Translations under genes and position numbers: made by a program
Notes under the pieces: generated by a model
Told to the model about the DNA's origin: nothing
Databases searched by the model: none
Seen by the model: only the letters and a program-made list of their open reading frames with translations
In this document: positions 1 through 8,689 of the stretch, in pieces
Numbering within the stretch: position 1 is the first letter of the stretch
Layout of the letters: each line of letters opens with the position of its first letter
Assembly: GCA_027493775.1 (NCBI GenBank)
Contig: JAOSKE010000002.1
Location: forward strand, 310,001 to 374,000
Source: Kiritimatiellia bacterium
GTDB taxonomy: Bacteria > Verrucomicrobiota > Kiritimatiellia > CAIVKH01
Reading direction: 5' to 3'
Length of the DNA stretch: 64,000 nucleotides

Positions 1-2079
1 GTCTCCCGCTGCCAGTTGGAAGGAATCGGCGAAGAAGGGCCGTATTTGCGCAGCCGCTACGTTATCCGGGACGACCTCGTGGAAGACTCCATTGAAATCG
101 CGGCGCTCGCGCGAAACGCTTCCACCGGCTTTCAAGAAATCATCACCATGTCCCCCACGCTGCCGGATGAATTGAAAGTGGCAGTGGTGAACATTGACGA
201 TCCGGGGCGGCTAACCGACCTGATCGCAGCCCATTTGAACCTACCCTTGGACGAGCGCCAGAAGTTACTAGAGGACAATCGGCCACTCGAACGCTTGAAG
301 CGTCTTGCCCCGCTCCTGAATCGCGAGCGCGAAGTCCTGCGCGTGGGGAACGAAATTCAGTCGCAGGTCAGTCAGACTTTTTCAAAGACACAGCGCGACT
401 TCTTCCTGCGCGAGCAAATCAAGGCGATCAAAAAAGAGTTGGGCGAAACCGACCAGCAGCAGATTGATAACAACGAATTGGAAGAAAAGATCAAGAAGGC
501 GAAAATGCCCGCTGACGTCGAAAAAGTCGCGCGCAAGGAAATGGAGCGCCTCGCCGCCATCCCCGTCGCCTCCCCCGAACACGGAGTCATCCGAACCTAT
601 CTCGACATTTTGTGCGAACTGCCGTGGGCGGTAACGACCGAGGATCACCTCGACATCGCAGCCGCTGCGCGGACGCTCAACAGAGACCACTACGATTTGG
701 AGAAGGTTAAGGATCGAATTCTTGAATACCTCTCCGTCTTAAAATTAAAGCGCGATATGAAGGGGCCGATCCTGTGCTTTGTCGGGCCACCGGGCGTCGG
801 AAAAACCTCGCTGGGCCAATCCATCGCGCGCGCGTTGGGCCGCGAGTTCATCCGTATATCGCTCGGCGGAATGCGCGATGAGGCCGAAATCCGCGGGCAT
901 CGCCGCACCTATATCGGCTCAATGCCGGGGCGCATCATTCAAAGCCTGCGCAAGGCCGGAACGCGCAATCCGGTGTTTATGCTGGACGAAATTGACAAGC
1001 TCGGCGCGGATTTTCGCGGCGATCCGGCGGCGGCGCTTCTCGAGGTGCTCGATCCGGCACAGAACAATACGTTCACGGATCACTATCTCGACGCGCCGTT
1101 CGATCTGTCGCAAATCCTCTTCATCGCAACCGGCAACATTGTGGACACCATGCCGCCGCCGCTGCGGGATCGCATGGAGATCATCGAGCTACCCGGCTAT
1201 ACGCAACAGGAAAAGTTGTTCATTGCAACCAAACACCTCCTCCCGCGACAGATTGCAAATCATGGGTTGAAGCGCGGTCAAATCACGATTCAGAGAGCGA
1301 CGCTGGAACAAGTCATCGCCGCGTATACGCGCGAGGCCGGGGTGCGAAATCTCGACCGCGAAATCGCCAATCTCTGCCGCAAGGCTGCGCGCAAAATTGC
1401 GGAAGGGCGCGCTCGCTCTGTGAACGTGACTCCGAAACTGCTGCGCGAATGGCTCAGGCCCATCCGCTTTGAATCGGAAACCGCAGAAAAACGTACGACG
1501 CCAGGCGTGGTCACGGGCCTCGCGTGGACTTCGACGGGCGGCGACATTCTTTTCATCGAAGCGACCAAGATGCCAGGCAAAGGGAATCTCATCTTGACCG
1601 GATCGCTAGGCGACGTGATGAAAGAATCGGCTCGCGCAGCGCTGAGCTATGTTCGCACACATGCCGCAGAGTGGAAATTGAACCCACACTTCGCGGACGA
1701 CACAGATTTTCACATCCACGTCCCGGCTGGCGCGATTCCGAAAGATGGCCCATCGGCTGGCGTCGCGATGCTCGCTGCGATTGTCTCCCTTGTGACGGGA
1801 AAGCCCGTTCCCTCGCACGTTGCGATGACGGGAGAAATTACGCTGCGCGGACGCATTATGCCGGTTGGCGGTATTAAGGAAAAGGTGCTTGCGGCCAGTC
1901 GAGCGGGAATCACGACCATCGTGCTGCCGACCTCAAATCGGCGACACCTGCTCGATGTGCCCGCGGAAGTGCGCAAGAAAATCACCTTTCACTTCGCGCA
2001 AAACGCAGACGCTGCACTACGCTATCTGCTCAACGGCGCGAAGCACAAACCAACAAAACGCACGACGCATCGTAAATGA
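1..2079 (+). CDS. lon: ATP-dependent protease La (Lon), 5' end cut by window edge
   Basis: Lon degrades misfolded and regulatory proteins in the cytoplasm as a hexameric AAA+ serine protease. The frame is open from base 1, so the first 100 or so residues of the usual ~800 lie outside the window. Visible in order: the end of the N-terminal substrate-binding domain, the coiled linker with the typical SKTQRDFFLREQ segment, the AAA+ module with Walker A GPPGVGKTS and Walker B VFMLDEIDK, and the C-terminal protease domain with the catalytic serine in KDGPSAGVAM and the catalytic lysine in GGIKEKVLAA. The stop overlaps the next start in an ATGA, so the downstream gene is probably co-transcribed. 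Nothing is unusual apart from the edge truncation. Confidence 0.97.
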   Translation, partial: VSRCQLEGIGEEGPYLRSRYVIRDDLVEDSIEIAALARNASTGFQEIITMSPTLPDELKVAVVNIDDPGRLTDLIAAHLNLPLDERQKLLEDNRPLERLKRLAPLLNREREVLRVGNEIQSQVSQTFSKTQRDFFLREQIKAIKKELGETDQQQIDNNELEEKIKKAKMPADVEKVARKEMERLAAIPVASPEHGVIRTYLDILCELPWAVTTEDHLDIAAAARTLNRDHYDLEKVKDRILEYLSVLKLKRDMKGPILCFVGPPGVGKTSLGQSIARALGREFIRISLGGMRDEAEIRGHRRTYIGSMPGRIIQSLRKAGTRNPVFMLDEIDKLGADFRGDPAAALLEVLDPAQNNTFTDHYLDAPFDLSQILFIATGNIVDTMPPPLRDRMEIIELPGYTQQEKLFIATKHLLPRQIANHGLKRGQITIQRATLEQVIAAYTREAGVRNLDREIANLCRKAARKIAEGRARSVNVTPKLLREWLRPIRFESETAEKRTTPGVVTGLAWTSTGGDILFIEATKMPGKGNLILTGSLGDVMKESARAALSYVRTHAAEWKLNPHFADDTDFHIHVPAGAIPKDGPSAGVAMLAAIVSLVTGKPVPSHVAMTGEITLRGRIMPVGGIKEKVLAASRAGITTIVLPTSNRRHLLDVPAEVRKKITFHFAQNADAALRYLLNGAKHKPTKRTTHRK

Positions 2080-2981
2080 AGCGAAGCATTTTTTTCATCA
2101 GCTCGCGAACCGTCGCAAGCACACTTGTCGCACTCTGCCTTCTCTTTGCAGGCGGCGCAGATGCACAAGCCCCATACGACACCGGACTTCCCGCTGCGCG
2201 ACAGCTACTGAATGATGTGATTCTTGCACTCCCCGATGTCCCGCTGCGCATCACCGGCGACCTGACGGCCCGTGCGCGGGGGAAGACACCAGAAATGCGC
2301 AAGGGCGTGGAGATGCTGCTTGATTGGCAGGCGGAAACACCAACCGCACGCTATACCCTGCGCGATGCGTTCGGCGCGACGGAGAGTCACCTCGCAATAA
2401 CGTGGGATACTCCGCGCCACCCTGAATACCGCTACTTCGAAGGCAACCCGCTGCGTGCGGCGGATCTGCCCGATCTGGTGTCGGCCATTCCCGGCACGGA
2501 TATAAGCTGGGTGGACCTGAGCCTCTCTTTTCTCTGGTGGCCCACGGCGATGACACGTGGACAGGAAAAAGTGAAAGAGCGCGATTGTTGGGTCGTGGAT
2601 ATCGTTGCACCCGACGCATTCTCCGGATGCTCCGGTGTGCGGCTTTGGATTGATCCGCGTATCGGGATTATGCTGAAGGCAGAAATGTTCAACACGGACA
2701 ACCAGCCCATTCGTCGCTTTGAAGTAAAAAGTTTCAAAAAAATTAATAAACGCTGGGTTATCAAGGATATCGAACTCACCAGTCTCCCTGAAAAAACGAA
2801 AACGATCCTGCGCGTGAGAAACGTCGAAGACCAAACGCGCAAAAATTACCTGCGCGAAGATGGCACAGGCGGCGACGAAGATGAAGGGTACAACGAAGAC
2901 TCTACCCCGCCGGACGACGAAGACATCGCGCCGATAACACCTGTGCCCATCGAGGTGGAACCGGCTACCGAAACGCCATAA
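2076..2981 (+). CDS. exported LolA/LolB-like (outer-membrane lipoprotein-sorting type) protein
   Basis: A 301-residue protein with an N-terminal signal peptide (hydrophobic stretch near residues 12-28, then GADAQA). The body resembles the outer-membrane lipoprotein-sorting fold (COG2834 type): alternating beta strands, a central DCWVVDIVAP segment, then LWIDPRIGIMLKAE and a late KKINKRWVIKDIEL, as in proteins that bind lipid acyl chains in the periplasm. The C-terminus is an acidic, proline-rich tail of about 40 residues with no obvious fold. The start ATG overlaps the lon stop by 4 bases. The family call rests on pattern recognition, and the substrate is unknown. Confidence 0.6.
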   Translation: MKRSIFFISSRTVASTLVALCLLFAGGADAQAPYDTGLPAARQLLNDVILALPDVPLRITGDLTARARGKTPEMRKGVEMLLDWQAETPTARYTLRDAFGATESHLAITWDTPRHPEYRYFEGNPLRAADLPDLVSAIPGTDISWVDLSLSFLWWPTAMTRGQEKVKERDCWVVDIVAPDAFSGCSGVRLWIDPRIGIMLKAEMFNTDNQPIRRFEVKSFKKINKRWVIKDIELTSLPEKTKTILRVRNVEDQTRKNYLREDGTGGDEDEGYNEDSTPPDDEDIAPITPVPIEVEPATETP

Positions 2982-3315
2982 CGAGGATCGCAAGCACAGC
3001 GAGCGCAACACCGCCATAAGCCAGCGGCGAGAGCACCTCCTTCAAAAAGAGAATGCCGAGGATGTTGCTCAAAATGATGGACGCCGCCCCATATAGCGCC
3101 ATCGCTTTGCCCAGCGGAACATTTGCAAACACGTAAAGCTGACCAAACATCGCGACCTGACGAATCGCCTGATAGCCCCAGAACCAACCCGAGGTCACCA
3201 TCGCGAGGTTGAAGCCGTACTTCTTCATAAAGTATCGCCCCATAAAATCGGAGATCGTGTAAATCACTTGCGTTCCGAGCACCACGAGGAGCGGATGGGC
3301 CATTGCAGTATTCAT
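2965..3315 (-). CDS. small DMT/EamA-like membrane protein
   Basis: A 116-residue protein with about four transmembrane segments. The C-terminal half (LYGAASIILSNILGILFL followed by KEVLSPLAYGGVALA) has the glycine-rich pattern and the Leu-Lys-Glu turn typical of EamA and small multidrug resistance family transporters. At this length it resembles a single SMR-like four-helix unit that would work as a dimer. It converges with the exported protein on the other strand, and the two genes overlap by 17 bases at their 3' ends. No substrate can be assigned. Confidence 0.6.
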   Translation of the reverse strand: MNTAMAHPLLVVLGTQVIYTISDFMGRYFMKKYGFNLAMVTSGWFWGYQAIRQVAMFGQLYVFANVPLGKAMALYGAASIILSNILGILFLKEVLSPLAYGGVALAVLAILVMAFR

Positions 3316-3401
3316 TCGGGCGATGATGTAGCCGTGAAATCGATTTCTAGCAAGGGGTCATTATCAGCACCAAGGAGCCCCCGTCTCCCGTAGCGCTATG
3401 C

Positions 3402-4757
3402 GCGCCCTACCAGTCACAGTGAAATCGTGAACGACACAACAGTTTCCCTTCCGCGAATTTTCGTGGTTAAAACTCTCAATCTCGTCCCACTGTAGCCGCC
3501 CCCGTCACGCCATAGCCTTTGGCGACGGCGGACGCGTTGAGGGCGGTCTTAAACCACCACCGCGGTCAACGCCCGCGGCTACAGAGAATAACTATCAATT
3601 GTGATTTAGGTGGAGACCGATCGCCGGGCGGGCCGGAACATCTTCGACAAACTCAAAACGCACCATAATTGGAATCTTCTCTTCGGTTGTGAGTCCCACA
3701 TCTCCTGCGGCGCGCCTGGCAGTCGCGCCCTACCAGTCACAGTGAAATCGTGAACCACACAACAATTCCCTTTCCGCGTCCTTCCGCGCTTTTCCGTGGT
3801 TAAAACTCTTAATCTCGTCCCACTGTAGCCGCCCGCGTCACGCCATAGCCTTCGGCGACGGCGGACGCGTTGAGGGCGGTCTTAAACCACCACCGCGGTC
3901 AACGCCCGCGGCTACAGAGAATAACTATCAATTGTGATTTAGGTGGAGACCGATCGCCGGGCGGGCCGGAACATCTTCGACAAACTCAAAACGCACCATA
4001 ATTGGAATCTTCTCTTCGGTTGTGAGTCCCACATCTCCTGCGGCGCGCCTGGCAGTCGCGCCCTACCAGTCACAGTGAAATCGTGAACCACACAACAATT
4101 CCCTTTCCGCGTCCTTCCGCGCTTTTCCGTGGTTAAAACTCTTAATCTCGTCCCACTGTAGCCGCCCGCGTCACGCCATAGCCTTTGGCGACGGCGGACG
4201 CGTTGAGGGCGGTCTTAAACCACCACCGCGGTCAACGCCCGCGGCTACAGAGAATAACTATCAATTGTGATTTAGGTGGAGACCGATCGCCGGGCGGGCC
4301 GGAACATCTTCGACAAACTCAAAACGCACCATAATTGGAATTTCTTCCTTCGGGTGATAAACCCTCAACGCCTGCGGCGCGCCCAGCGGTCGCGCCCTAC
4401 CAGTCACAGTAAAATCGTGAAGCACACAACAATTCCCTTTCCGCGTCCTTCCGCGAATTTCCGTGGTTAGAACTCTCAATCTCGTCCCACTGTAGCCGCC
4501 CCCGTCACGCCATAGCCTTTGGCGACGGCGGACGCGTTGAGGGCGGTCTTAAACCACCCCCGCGGTCAGCGCCCGCGGCTACAAAGAACAATCCGTCTAT
4601 TGTGATTTAGGTGGGGCCCGACCGCCGGGCGGGCCGGAACATTCTCGACAAACCCAAAACGCACCATAATTGGAATTTCTTCCTTCGGCTGTGAGTCCCA
4701 CATCCCCTGCGGCGCACCCAGCGGTCGCGCCCTACCAGTCACCGTGAAATCGTGAAC
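3402..4757. repeat. tandem array of about four 333-bp intergenic repeats
   Basis: Near-identical units recur with a period of 333-334 bases: GTAGCCGCC anchors lie at 3492, 3825, 4158 and 4492. Each unit has the same modules. One is an imperfect inverted pair (GTAGCCGCCCGCG with GAGGGCGGT, facing ACCGCGGTCAACGCCCGCGGCTAC split over two blocks). Another is a GC-rich block with GCCGGGCGGGCCGGAACAT. A third contains GGTCGCGCCCTACCAGTCAC, and the last is a CCGCGTCCTTCCGCG block near TCCGTGGTTA. No gene is supported here; the open frames are by-products of the repeats. The modules recur at 8.7-10.95 kb and singly near 63.6 kb. Confidence 0.93.
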
Positions 4758-4851
4758 GACAATGTTCCTATACCCCTAAAGAACCAGGCTGCCGACCTCC
4801 GTGCCTTTGGTAGGCTTGGGGGGGAGGAGCGGCTGGCGGAGGCCGGCGAGC

Positions 4852-5331
4852 CTAGTAATCATATCGAACCGGAACCGAGGAGGGCCCCATTTGGACCGGA
4901 CCAACGGCTTGACGATTCGAGGGATATTCAAAAACAAAAACGGGTTTGCGGTACAGGTCCAGCGATTCATTGGTGGAGGCCAATCGCATATCCGAGTCGG
5001 ACGAGATCACGGCAACGCCTTCATCGGGCGACACCGATTCCGGCGAAAGGTTCGGCACGGAGTTGAGCAAGAGCAGGTTCACCGACAGCAAGGCCAGCAG
5101 ACAAGAGACAACCACCATCCGAAATGCCGGAACGGATCCGTTGAACAGCCAGCCGAACCAACGATTCGCCCACCCCCGGCCGGGGGCGGCTCCAGAAAGT
5201 TTTTCGCGCAATACAGCAAGGTTCCGCGTCTCAAAATAGGGATCCGGCTGCTCGTATCGCTTCAGCGCAACAAGGCGCTGAATAAAATTGTTCTGCTCAT
5301 CGGCAGATTCTTTTTTGTTGTCCGCTTTCAT
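4852..5331 (-). CDS. single-pass membrane protein paired with ECF sigma factor (putative anti-sigma)
   Basis: A 159-residue protein with an N-terminal cytoplasmic region of about 68 residues, one transmembrane segment near residues 70-92 (VVVSCLLALLSVNLLLL), and a periplasmic tail. It starts inside the stop codon of the sigma-factor gene (ATGA overlap), so the two are translationally coupled. The gene order sigma then single-pass membrane protein is the usual arrangement for an anti-sigma factor that holds the sigma at the membrane. There is no zinc-binding HxxxCxxC motif, so it is not a classic ZAS-type anti-sigma factor. The role is inferred from context. Confidence 0.6.
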   Translation of the reverse strand: MKADNKKESADEQNNFIQRLVALKRYEQPDPYFETRNLAVLREKLSGAAPGRGWANRWFGWLFNGSVPAFRMVVVSCLLALLSVNLLLLNSVPNLSPESVSPDEGVAVISSDSDMRLASTNESLDLYRKPVFVFEYPSNRQAVGPVQMGPSSVPVRYDY

Positions 5332-5939
5332 GGCGCGTATTCGGCTAACTCGTGCTGCAATTGCTTTCTTGCGTAAAACAAACGCGATCTCACAGTTCCT
5401 TCCGAACAGTTCAAGATGCCGGCAATTTCCGCGTGCTGCATTCCCTGAATGTCGTGCATCACCACAACTGTTCTGTGGTCTTCTGACAGTGTTTGCAGGG
5501 CGGCGTTCAATTTATTTTGCAACTCGCTGATCGTCACATCCCGAACCGGCGACTCGCGGGAGCGGAGTTCGAGCAACGCCGGGTCTCGCTCGACGGCCTG
5601 ATCTACGTCGTCCAAGCTCACACTCGAGCCTCGCCGCTTGCGTTTATGCAAAAAATTGATCGTTCGGTTGACAGCGATGCGGTAAATCCAGGTGTAAAAC
5701 GATGAATTGCCCTTGAACCCGTGCAGTACGCGGTAGGCCTTTACGAAGACATCCTGAACAAGGTCTTCCGTATCTTCCTTGTTGCCGGTCATATTATAGA
5801 CCAGCGCGTAGATACGGCGTTGATAGCGGCGAACCAGCTCCTCGTAGGAAGAATAATCGTTGGCGCGGGCACGCGCGACGAGAACAGCGTCTGGGGGCTC
5901 CAGCGCCTCTACCACCTGATTTTTCGGCTCATCCGCCAT
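5328..5939 (-). CDS. RNA polymerase ECF-type sigma-70 factor
   Basis: A 203-residue sigma factor of the extracytoplasmic-function group. Region 2 is seen in YEELVRRYQRRIYALVYNM and DTEDLVQDVFVKAYR, with the aromatic/basic WIYRIAVNRTINFLHKRKRR stretch that contacts the -10 element. Region 4 is the helix-turn-helix around HAEIAGILNCSEGTVRSRL followed by FYARKQL. There is no sigma 1 or 3 region, as expected for ECF. The next gene overlaps its stop by 4 bases and is the likely anti-sigma partner. The regulon cannot be read from the window. Confidence 0.95.
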   Translation of the reverse strand: MADEPKNQVVEALEPPDAVLVARARANDYSSYEELVRRYQRRIYALVYNMTGNKEDTEDLVQDVFVKAYRVLHGFKGNSSFYTWIYRIAVNRTINFLHKRKRRGSSVSLDDVDQAVERDPALLELRSRESPVRDVTISELQNKLNAALQTLSEDHRTVVVMHDIQGMQHAEIAGILNCSEGTVRSRLFYARKQLQHELAEYAP

Positions 5940-5991
5940 AGTTCTGCCTCGCGCGTACGTTTAGCGAGGAGTGTACAGGGGATGACGACAG

Positions 5992-6219
5992 TCAACCAGC
6001 CAATGGCTCGGAAACCACTGCGGTCTTTCCGGCTTCGATGACCTGTTCGATCATATCCCGAAAAGCCTCCAAACCCGGCGCGGGGATAATAATCGTATCC
6101 CGCCGTCCTCCTACGTCTTCCGTAATCCGCAGAAAACGGCCCCGCGGATTCTCTTTCAGATCGAAAAAGAATTGTTTGCGTTCAATTTGAATTTTGTCAC
6201 TGAACAACAAGTTTTCCAT
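5992..6219 (-). CDS. Pur-alpha (PUR repeat) nucleic-acid-binding protein
   Basis: A 75-residue protein matching the short bacterial PUR-repeat proteins (DUF3276 type, as in Borrelia and Bacteroidetes). Visible signature: KQFFFDLKENPRGRFLRITE, then a beta strand with GRRDTIIIPAPG and a C-terminal helix FRDMIEQVIEAG. These proteins are Whirly-like and bind single-stranded DNA or RNA. It stands alone between the ECF sigma factor and the pseudopilin locus, both on the same strand, with gaps of 52 and about 146 bases. Assignment is from motif recognition. Confidence 0.8.
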   Translation of the reverse strand: MENLLFSDKIQIERKQFFFDLKENPRGRFLRITEDVGGRRDTIIIPAPGLEAFRDMIEQVIEAGKTAVVSEPLAG

Positions 6220-6365
6220 TTTTCAGCAAATCCCCAAAACTTGAATCGTTTAAGGCAATAAAATCGTATTACCGACAGGCAATGTTCTATGGGCCTTTAT
6301 TCGGCATATCAAGCTATATCGTGTAAGTTTCCTCATTTCTGCAATCAAGGCTGCATTTAAATGGT

Positions 6366-7110
6366 TCACTTGATCGGAAATAGGTAGTGACCCTGCTTTG
6401 GTGGCTCCAAATAGCCGATCTGTCCATCACACTGTTTCAGAAGTCGGTTTGGCGAAAACAAGCGAATCGCGCCATCCCCCATCACCACCTGCACCTTGCC
6501 CGCGTGCCGAAAGTGATACGTCGCCTCCAAGTGCGAAAGGTAGTACCACTCCTCGATCATCGGATTTTTTTGCGGATGCCGGCGCTTGGAACGTATTCAC
6601 CTGGGCCGAGTCGCCCCAGATAATCGTCTCACCCGGTCGCGTGACGGAGGCATAATTCACGATGCCCAGATTCCGCGAGACACCGCTGTTGCTGAACAAA
6701 TAATGATTCAGCCCGTAGCCGTAGGTGCTGACGTCGAATTTTTGCTTTGTGAACGATTCTTTGTAGGGAAATGAAGGGCAGGTTTCGATGGAACTCTCAC
6801 CGAGATACGGCGCCAGTCGAGCTTTCGAACGATCAATAACCCGTTGCCCCTCTGCCCCCTTTCGAGTCTCAAGTCCCCAGTACCAAAGGTCCTGTCCATC
6901 CACGACTTCTTTGAAGGGAAACAATTCCCCATTGTGGTCGCTCAAGTACATCATATAGCCGGAGTACAGTTGCTGCAGGTTGCTCGAACAGACCGCGCGG
7001 TGCGCCTGATCGCGAGCATCCCGCCAAGCCGGCGCGCTGAACGCACCGACAATGGCGAGAATGCTAATCACCACCAGTAGCTCAATTAAACTGAATCCGG
7101 CTTTTTTCAT
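6366..7110 (-). CDS. type II secretion pseudopilin / prepilin-type protein (frame broken)
   Basis: The true start is ATG 7110, giving the class III prepilin leader MKKAGFSLIELLVVISILA: cleavage after Gly, methylated Phe, Glu at +5. After about 180 residues the frame breaks at an A7 run (minus strand; 6565-6571). Removing one A joins it to the frame ending at 6366, which supplies the family-typical end RHAGKVQVVMGDGAIRLFSP, the usual His-Gly...Asp-Gly motif of these PVC-group pseudopilins; total about 247 residues. Its start overlaps the stop of the upstream exported protein (TAATG), so both belong to one transcript behind the cobalamin riboswitch. The role is probably assembly of a secretion pseudopilus or surface display. 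Confidence 0.85.
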
Positions 7111-8245
7111 TATTCCACGGGTTCGACAATAAAGAAGCCCGTCCCACCAGAGGTTGTATTCGTCCACCCCACTGTATCTCCCTCGGCAAGCACAGTCGCT
7201 TTAATTGTCCGCGATCCAGAAACCAAGTCATCCAGCGAAACAACCGAGTAGCTCTTCCCCGGTTCAGCCACCCACGTGAGCGAAAACTTGGAAGAACGCT
7301 CAGCGGAGACGATGGTGCCAGCGGGCAAGTCGAGCGCCACTGAAATATCATCCCACGATCCCGCGCCCTCGGCATTTGGCCCATCCCAGCTATCCGCCGC
7401 ATAGTTAAACAGCGCAGCATGCGTCACCTCGAACGACTCGTCCTCGGGGAGCGCTTGCGTCCAGTAATACATCGGCACGCCATTTACCTCCAAGAGGTTG
7501 GTGCGCGACGCATCGGTGTAGAGCGAGACCTTTGCGCGCCGATTCGTTCCCCCCTCGGCCGCGCCAAAATAGATCAACTCGACAAAAATATCGGTTTCCT
7601 CAGGGAGATAGTTCCCCGCCCCCATATCCGTATCGTGAAACCAGAAGGCATCCTTGCCATCGCCCGTCACATAAACACAACTAACATCATCCGTGACCGT
7701 CCCACCGATGACTGCCGTGATGTTTGGATTAAAGCCGAAGGAATCATTGTTTATGAAGTAGCTAAACTCCACAAAATCACCGCTATCACGCACCAGAAAC
7801 TCATTCCCTGAATAAAAATCATCAGCCTGAGTACGATCTGGCCCCATGCTCTCAATCCCGTATAGACCGATATTTGCGATTTGATAGAACTCGGTCGTGT
7901 CTGGAATTGAACCGCCAACGATGCGCAGCGTGCCTCGGACGCGGAAGGAGTCGTGGTCGGTCAGCGGACGCGGCAGTTTGCGCGCGAAATAGGAGTTCTC
8001 AATAATGTACGGATCATTGGCCCCCCCTCGAAATGGTTGCTCTGATCCCACTCTGCGGCGATTCGCTGATTCGCGGCATCATAACGAAACATCGCCTGCC
8101 CCAACGCGTTGGAAACACCGTTATACACCCACCCTGTCGGCTCTTCAGAAAAATCATCCGAGAGAACCGTCCACCAAACCGCTGAAGCGTTTCCGACAGA
8201 CAACAATAGAACCACCCCGGTCACCCAAGCCACGACCTTGCGCAT
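7110..8245 (-). CDS. exported protein of unknown function under cobalamin riboswitch control (frame broken)
   Basis: Start ATG 8245 is chosen because GGAAAGG lies just upstream and it begins a clear signal peptide (MRKVVAWVTGVVLLLS, then NASA). The frame breaks in a G7 run (minus strand; 8021-8027). One extra G joins the halves into about 378 residues. The mature region begins with DDFSE and reads like a concanavalin/LamG-type beta sandwich: FRVRGTLRIVGGS, VELIYFGAAEGG, KVSLYTDASRTNLLEVNG and WDDISVALD. A final ~70-residue beta domain contains SFSLTWVAEPGKSYSVV-like spacing and ends in FFIVEPVE. I know no named family. A pseudopilin gene follows by TAATG coupling, and the leader carries a B12 riboswitch, so a role in corrinoid capture or in an alternative to a B12-dependent function is possible but unproven. 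Confidence 0.7.
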
Positions 8246-8310
8246 ACTCACCTTTCCGCCCTTCTTGCGAGAGCATCGGTTTATTCCCGCGAAAGAAGTT
8301 GGAAAGGTCG

Positions 8311-8357
8311 AAAAACAAAACGGCCTCCGAACTTCCTGAAAGGAAAAGCGGAGGCCA
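8311..8357 (-). terminator. intrinsic terminator of the riboswitch expression platform
   Basis: On the minus strand, GGCCTCCG (8351-8357 side) pairs with CGGAGGCC (8323-8330 side) around a loop of about 19 bases and is followed by a U-rich run (TTTTGTTTTT). It lies between the cobalamin riboswitch and the start of the exported protein at 8245. That is the expected position for transcription attenuation when ligand is bound. Confidence 0.85.
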
Positions 8358-8399
8358 TTAAATGACGGCTACGCCCATCCCTTCCTTCGCGAAAGAGAC

Positions 8400-8568
8400 T
8401 TAGACAGGCAAGAGCACTCGTCTTCTGGCTTCCAGCATCAAACCTTCTCCCCGCCTTCCCGAAAAATTTTCGGTGGCTGACCTGGGGATTCGTAGCTGGT
8501 TACAGCGGCGCGACCGCGTTCGATTCTCACGAACTTCCGTATGCGCCCTCGCTACAACTGCCAAAGAA
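8400..8568 (-). ncRNA. cobalamin (B12) riboswitch
   Basis: Read on the minus strand, the conserved cobalamin-riboswitch core appears in order: GAGAATCGAACGCGGTCGCG, then CCGCTGTAA, a small stem with CGAATCCCC, GTCAGCCACC, GGGAAGGCGGGG, and the B12 box GAAGCCAGAAGAC (8420-8431), followed by a TTGCC that closes P1 with a GGCA near 8560. The ends are approximate. An intrinsic terminator follows at 8311-8357 and the first downstream gene starts at 8245, so B12 is expected to switch transcription off. Confidence 0.93.
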
Positions 8569-8689
8569 CTGATTGCGAACGTGGACTTCTTCGCACCAGT
8601 TGTCAACCGGGGGTTTGTTTTGATTTCGTGAGGAATCTGTGATTGGTGGGACGATCAATCGCGATGTTGCAAATCAGATTATCATTTCC

